8,489 nt of DNA, from contig JAGKVE010000071.1 of NCBI GenBank assembly GCA_021152555.1, positions 1 through 8,489 of the forward strand, given 5' to 3'. This document shows, one piece after another, positions 5,269-8,489 of this stretch. The DNA is from Bacteroidia bacterium. Its GTDB lineage: Bacteria > Bacteroidota > Bacteroidia > Bacteroidales > Paludibacteraceae. The position numbers were made by a program, and so were the translations under genes. Within the stretch, counting starts at the first letter, position 1, and each line of letters starts with the position of its first letter. Under the pieces are notes generated by a model. The model was not told the DNA's origin and did not search any database. It worked only from the letters and a program-made list of their open reading frames with translations.

Positions 5269-6117
5269 TCAGTCAAAACACCATTTGATACCAAGACAGG
5301 GATTGCACATGAACCCCGCGCCGGTGAAATTATAACTGAACTCAATCTCCGTTCCTATATTGAGGTTAGGGCACTTGAACCACCGTCCTACATTATACCA
5401 TAACTGCGGTTCGGAAATGAAGACAAAAGACTGCTTTGCGGGGTCTGTCCAGGCGCCCGTTCCCCTGTCAAGTACACTCTGTTTGGCTCCCCATATATCC
5501 AGAAATCCGGAGAACCGCAGTCCCGGCAAGGTGCAGAAATCATCACATCCCCACACGAATGTGAACTGCAGGGGAATGGTATTTCCCCGCTGCTTATGCC
5601 AGTTGCCGGAGGCATCCTTCACACGCCACATATTATTGTCATCAACGATATACTTGAATAAGATTTCTATGTTGAAAATATTCTTATAATCAGCAGTATG
5701 CAGGCAATAATTTAGCCCGAAAAGCGCCGCATGATTGATACCGTAGCCATGGATGTTTTTAGTCGTAGCGTCCTTGTAAATCCCCAGCCCTCCGTTGTAC
5801 TCGACTTGCAGGCTGAGGTCCTTGACCACACTGTTCTGCCAAAAATTAAGGCACCGCGCAATCTCTCCGTACGCCATGAAGGGCGTGTTATGCGGGTCGG
5901 TGGGGTGAATAGCGTAGTCAAAGTCAATGAACGCAAAGGTGTTTCCCCACTTATCGGGATAAAAGAGTTCGAGCGTAGTCGTGACACGTGGCGAACGACG
6001 GTTGGCGCAAGCCGTATTGAGACTGCCGAAATCATAATATACTTGTATATTCGTCCCTGCATAGAGCCATGCGGCGCAGACAAGAGAAAAAACAAAGACG
6101 GTAATAACGCGTTTCAT
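5269..6117 (-). CDS. DUF5020 family outer-membrane-type protein
   Basis: This 282-residue protein resembles the DUF5020 family of Bacteroidota, described as related to Tsx-type nucleoside channels. A signal peptide MKRVITVFVFSLVCAAWLYA covers residues 1-20 and the mature chain opens with NIQVYYDFG (23-31), followed by TTTLELFYPDKWGNTFAFID (46-65). Alternating hydrophobic and aromatic stretches and a C-terminal GIKWCFD fit an outer-membrane beta-barrel, which I infer. I chose the ATG at 6115-6117, about 18 nt after the predicted transcription start; a further in-frame ATG at 6144 would lie around the -7 box. It is the first gene of a unit with nhaC. The substrate, if it is a channel, is unknown. 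Confidence 0.83.
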   Translation of the reverse strand: MKRVITVFVFSLVCAAWLYAGTNIQVYYDFGSLNTACANRRSPRVTTTLELFYPDKWGNTFAFIDFDYAIHPTDPHNTPFMAYGEIARCLNFWQNSVVKDLSLQVEYNGGLGIYKDATTKNIHGYGINHAALFGLNYCLHTADYKNIFNIEILFKYIVDDNNMWRVKDASGNWHKQRGNTIPLQFTFVWGCDDFCTLPGLRFSGFLDIWGAKQSVLDRGTGAWTDPAKQSFVFISEPQLWYNVGRWFKCPNLNIGTEIEFSYNFTGAGFMCNPCLGIKWCFD

Positions 6118-6141
6118 GGAATGATGGATTAAAATCGGCTG

Positions 6142-6173
6142 CAAAGGTACTGCTTTTTTTTGAGATATGCAAA
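6142..6173 (-). promoter_or_regulatory. Bacteroidota-type promoter for DUF5020-nhaC
   Basis: On the minus strand, -33 box TTTG (6173-6170), a 20-bp spacer with CATATCTC and eight A's, then -7 box TACCTTTG (6149-6142) followed by CAGCC. It is very close in sequence to the divergent ruvA promoter. Expected leader is about 18 nt. Confidence 0.82.
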
Positions 6174-6192
6174 AAAAACGGGGATTTTTATA

Positions 6193-6227
6193 GTTTAATG
6201 TTTAGAGTTTAGAGTTTAATTTTCAAT
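6193..6227. repeat. 7-bp tandem tract between the divergent promoters
   Basis: Units GTTTAAT (6193), GTTTAGA (6200), GTTTAGA (6207), GTTTAAT (6214) and a weaker TTTCAAT (6221) run without gaps. The tract starts 19 bp upstream of the DUF5020 -33 box, in the region between the two promoters. Bases 6228-6300 hold nothing else I recognise. Confidence 0.75.
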
Positions 6228-6300
6228 GTACAAAGGTTTTTGTATTTGGTAATTGCAGAGGACAATATTTTAAGAAAAAGGGGTGAGAGTTTTCCAAAAC

Positions 6301-6365
6301 CGCGTGCGTGTAGGTGAAAAAGACGCGTACGCAGGCAAAAAAACGCGTGCGTACTTGCGTATATC
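6301..6365. repeat. Three degenerate ~21-bp CGCGTRCGY repeats upstream of ruvA
   Basis: CGCGTGCGTG (6301), ACGCGTACGC (6323) and CGCGTGCGTAC (6344) each start a roughly 21-bp unit; the first two run into A-rich ends. The CpG-rich cores stand out in AT-rich surroundings, and the last unit overlaps the -33 region of the ruvA promoter. Each core is nearly self-complementary, as expected for dimeric regulator sites, but no regulator is known. Confidence 0.55.
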
Positions 6366-6385
6366 AAAAAAAAGTAGTACTTTTG
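6355..6385 (+). promoter_or_regulatory. Bacteroidota-type promoter for ruvA-sprA
   Basis: -33 box (C)TTG at 6354-6357, 20-bp spacer with CGTATATC and eight A's, then -7 box TACTTTTG (6378-6385) followed by CAGGC. Transcription would start near 6391, about 12 nt before the ruvA ATG. This supports the start at 6404 over an in-frame ATG at 6314, which lies upstream of the promoter. Confidence 0.8.
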
Positions 6386-6403
6386 CAGGCTAATTGTGCA
6401 GTT

Positions 6404-7033
6404 ATGATAGATTATATAAAAGGAATATTGACGGAATTAAACCCGACAGGGGCAGTGATAGAGACTGCAGGAGTAGGGTATAGTATAGCCATTACGTTGC
6501 CGGGATACAGTTCTCTGGTGGGAAAAGAAACTGGCGGGAGTCCGGAGTCCGGGACTGAGACGGTGAAACTGTACGTGACGGAGGTTATCCGCGAAGACGC
6601 GCATGAGTTATACGGGTTTGTGAACAAATCCGAGCGTCAGTTATTCGAACTGCTGATGACGGTGAGCGGCGTAGGGGCTGCGACAGCACGGATGATCATG
6701 AGCGCTTTCAGTGCAGAGGAACTGCGCACGCTGATAGCTACGGGCAACTCGAAAGCCATGGCGAAAGTGAAAGGGCTGGGCCCGAAGACGGCGCAACGTA
6801 TCATTGTCGATCTGAAAGATAAGGCGATTAAGTTGGATCTCGGCGGCGACCCGACGGAGATTCCTATGCTCGACGTAGAGACCGATAGCGGCGTTAAAGT
6901 GGAGGCAGTGAGTGCGCTGACGATGTTAGGCTTTGCGGCGGCAGCGAGCGGCAAAGCGGTGGACAAAATACTGAAAAACGACCCGACGCTGAAAGTGGAG
7001 GGCGTGATACGCGAGGCGCTGAAGATGCTCTAA
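6404..7033 (+). CDS. ruvA: Holliday junction branch migration protein RuvA
   Basis: RuvA forms tetramers on Holliday junctions and guides the RuvB motor during branch migration in recombinational repair. The 209 residues show all three domains. The N-terminal OB fold (about 1-70) opens MIDYIKGILTEL, has GVGY at 23-26 and ends REDAHELYGF (63-72) with the acidic pin E64/D65. Two helix-hairpin-helix motifs follow: TVSGVGAATARMIM (86-99) and KVKGLGPKTAQRIIVDLK (121-138). The RuvB-binding tail is at about 166-209 (VEAVSALTMLGF to IREALKML). The OB fold is about ten residues longer than in RuvA proteins I recall, due to an extra loop around 42-52. Start chosen at 6404 because it gives the conserved N-terminus and lies downstream of the promoter. 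The sprA gene follows after 52 bp. Confidence 0.96.
   Translation: MIDYIKGILTELNPTGAVIETAGVGYSIAITLPGYSSLVGKETGGSPESGTETVKLYVTEVIREDAHELYGFVNKSERQLFELLMTVSGVGAATARMIMSAFSAEELRTLIATGNSKAMAKVKGLGPKTAQRIIVDLKDKAIKLDLGGDPTEIPMLDVETDSGVKVEAVSALTMLGFAAAASGKAVDKILKNDPTLKVEGVIREALKML
6530..6562 (+). repeat. 7-bp tandem duplication encoding an extra loop in RuvA
   Basis: GGAGTCC occurs twice in tandem (6537-6543 and 6544-6550) and is followed by GGGACT, which pairs with AGTCC, giving a small inverted repeat. The block encodes part of residues 43-53 (TGGSPESGTET), a Gly/Ser/Glu-rich segment in the OB fold. It may belong to the heptamer class seen elsewhere in this window, but the unit sequence is different. 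Confidence 0.5.
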
Positions 7034-7085
7034 CATGTACGATTGGGCCATTTTCGATTAGGTCATTTATTGAGACATTTTGACA

Positions 7086-8489
7086 TTGAAAAGAGCAATA
7101 CCATATATATTACTGGTTAGTCTGTTACTGTGGTTACCGGAAGTGGCCACGGTTGCTTATAGTCAGGCCACTCGCGGCAAGAGTCTCAAAGAACTGGTTG
7201 CGGAAGAGAAGGCCAGGAAAGAGGCAGAGAGAGCAGAGCGGGAGGCAAAGAACAATAACCCCTCCCAAGACCTCCCCACAAGGGAGGGGGAAAAAGGTAC
7301 TCTTGAGGGCGCTTCCACTCCGGAGGAAGCAGCGGACTATGTGACGGAGACAGACAGCGCGATATGGGCCCCGACGCATGTCAAGCAGTTAGGGGCACAG
7401 AACTTCGGCGAACTGACACAGCCGGCGAGTTCGATGGACCTGCGTGACCCGGATAACATTACCACAACCGTCGAGTACCAACCGGAGACCGGCACCTATG
7501 TTATCCGTACGAAAATGGGCGATACGGATATCACAACGCCTTATATGCTCACACAAGACGAGTATAACCACTATGCCGAACGGCAGTTGATGCATAAATA
7601 CTGGCAGCAGAAAATAGGCGAGGTAGAGCATAACAATGAAAAGAAATTCGACATCACCGACATGAAGTTCAATATCGGGCCGGCGGACAAAGTGTTCGGC
7701 CCGGGCGGTGTGCAACTTAAAATGCAAGGTTCGGCGGAGTTGCTTTTCGGATTCAAACACCAATATATCGCCAACCCCTCTCTTACTTTACGCGCGCGTA
7801 ACAACAACATCTTTGATTTTGACGAGAAGATTCAAGCCAGCGTCCAAGGGAAGGTAGGCCAGAAACTGAATTTCAACCTGTCGTACAACACCGAGGCCAG
7901 TTTTTCGTTCGACCAACAGAACCTGAAACTGAACTACAAAGGTGAGGAAGATGATATTATCCAGTCAATCGAGGCCGGCAACGTGACGATGGATTTGCCC
8001 AGCTCGCTGATACGCGGCAGCAAGGCATTGTTCGGTATCAAGGCCAACCTGAAGTTCGGCAAACTGAAGATACAGGCGTTAATCAGTCAGCAGAACAGTC
8101 AGGCACAGACGGTAAGCAGCCAAGGCGGCGCACAGATGACGCGGTTCGACATTAGCGGCGACAGTTACGACGAGAACCGCCATTTCTTCCTGAGCCATTT
8201 CTTCCGTGACAGATATGAGGAGGCGATGGCGAGCGTGCCGTACATTGCAAGCGGCGTGACCATCAACAAGATAGAGGTATGGGTAACGAATAAGAAAGGC
8301 AACTACGATGAGGCGCGTAATATAGTGGCATTCAGCGACTTAGGTGAGCCTGCCGTGCATACGCTGAACAGCGGTTGGTCGGGCACAACGCAGCAGGTGC
8401 CGGACAACAAGACCAACGGCTTGTACAACGAGGTGCGCGGGCTGGCGGGTATTCGCGATATTCAGCAGACGAGCAGCGTGCTGCAAGGG
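7086..8489 (+). CDS. sprA: Type IX secretion outer-membrane translocon SprA/Sov, N-terminal part
   Basis: SprA (Sov in Porphyromonas) is the very large outer-membrane beta-barrel through which type IX cargo crosses the outer membrane; whole proteins are about 2,400 residues, so the 468 codons here are the first fifth, cut by the window edge. Recognisable stretches are VEYQPETGTYVIRTKMGDTD (about 126-145), NNNIFDFDEKIQASVQGKVG (240 onward), FNLSYNTEASFSFDQQNLKL, SLIRGSKALFGIKANLKFGK (306 onward) and DENRHFFLSHFFRDRYEEAM. No ATG precedes them: the frame opens after TGA at 7071, and TTG at 7086 starts a good signal peptide (KRAIPYILLVSLLLWLPEVA). A charged helical stretch (33-55) and a repeat-encoded segment (59-71) lie before the conserved domain. 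It is probably cotranscribed with ruvA, a neighbourhood that recurs in Bacteroidota. Confidence 0.93.
   Translation, partial: MKRAIPYILLVSLLLWLPEVATVAYSQATRGKSLKELVAEEKARKEAERAEREAKNNNPSQDLPTREGEKGTLEGASTPEEAADYVTETDSAIWAPTHVKQLGAQNFGELTQPASSMDLRDPDNITTTVEYQPETGTYVIRTKMGDTDITTPYMLTQDEYNHYAERQLMHKYWQQKIGEVEHNNEKKFDITDMKFNIGPADKVFGPGGVQLKMQGSAELLFGFKHQYIANPSLTLRARNNNIFDFDEKIQASVQGKVGQKLNFNLSYNTEASFSFDQQNLKLNYKGEEDDIIQSIEAGNVTMDLPSSLIRGSKALFGIKANLKFGKLKIQALISQQNSQAQTVSSQGGAQMTRFDISGDSYDENRHFFLSHFFRDRYEEAMASVPYIASGVTINKIEVWVTNKKGNYDEARNIVAFSDLGEPAVHTLNSGWSGTTQQVPDNKTNGLYNEVRGLAGIRDIQQTSSVLQG
7257..7290 (+). repeat. G/C-rich palindrome inside sprA
   Basis: A perfect 8-bp stem CCCCTCCC (7259-7266) / GGGAGGGG (7282-7289) encloses AAGACCTCCCCACAA. 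Its reverse complement follows the same CTCCC, GGGGAGG, GGGAGG order as the intergenic copies. It is read through in frame as NPSQDLPTREGE, in a low-complexity linker between the signal peptide and the conserved SprA domain. The peptide resembles the one from the kinase copy (NPDSSLKGRNE), because element, orientation and frame agree. Confidence 0.65.

Noticed and set aside
6314..6403. Upstream ATG extending RuvA by 30 residues
   Set aside because: It lies upstream of the predicted promoter and in repeat DNA; the conserved RuvA N-terminus begins at 6404.
7035..7061. ATG in the sprA frame just after ruvA
   Set aside because: The frame ends after eight codons at TAG (7059), with a further TGA at 7071, so it cannot start sprA.

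Overview
The window looks like a chromosomal segment of a Bacteroidota (Bacteroidales-type) bacterium. Three things point there: all four recognisable promoters have the Bacteroidota -33 TTTG / -7 TAnnTTTG form, start codons lack clear Shine-Dalgarno sequences, and the gene set is typical of that phylum (DUF4301, DUF5020, NhaC, a BadF-type amino-sugar kinase, and ruvA next to the type IX secretion gene sprA/sov). I cannot name a genus. No mobile-element gene, CRISPR array, tRNA or rRNA was seen.

Layout. (1) A minus-strand pair: a secreted S1/P1-type nuclease (1140-1970) followed by a BadF/BadG-family amino-sugar kinase (151-1050). (2) A divergent promoter pair (2184-2252), with the two -33 boxes 5 bp apart, drives that pair to the left and a DUF4301 protein (2285-3646) to the right. 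DUF4301 ends at a bidirectional hairpin terminator (3702-3731). (3) A second minus-strand unit: a DUF5020 outer-membrane-type protein (5269-6117) then an NhaC-family Na+/H+ antiporter (3930-5210), possibly followed by a doubtful 57-residue frame that stops just before the shared terminator. (4) A second divergent promoter pair (6142-6385), then ruvA (6404-7033) and the 5' part of sprA/sov (7086 to the window edge, probable TTG start).

The most unusual content is a family of short repeats laid over this ordinary gene set. A G/C-rich imperfect palindrome, usually next to a tract of 7-bp tandem units, occurs between genes (114-149, 1103-1144, 1998-2040). Related copies lie inside open reading frames without breaking them: in the kinase (520-557), in nhaC (4533-4589) and in sprA (7257-7290). 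ruvA carries a 7-bp tandem duplication inside an extra loop (6530-6562). Other heptamer tracts sit 3-6 nt upstream of three start codons. Together they suggest a small, probably non-autonomous repeat that spreads between genes and sometimes adds short peptides to protein loops, comparable in concept to Rickettsia palindromic elements and cyanobacterial heptamer repeats. Copy number and mobility cannot be judged from one window.

The genes do not form one pathway. The nuclease and kinase fit scavenging of nucleic acid and amino sugars, DUF5020 and NhaC are envelope and ion-transport functions, RuvA works in Holliday-junction processing, and SprA is the outer-membrane translocon of type IX secretion.
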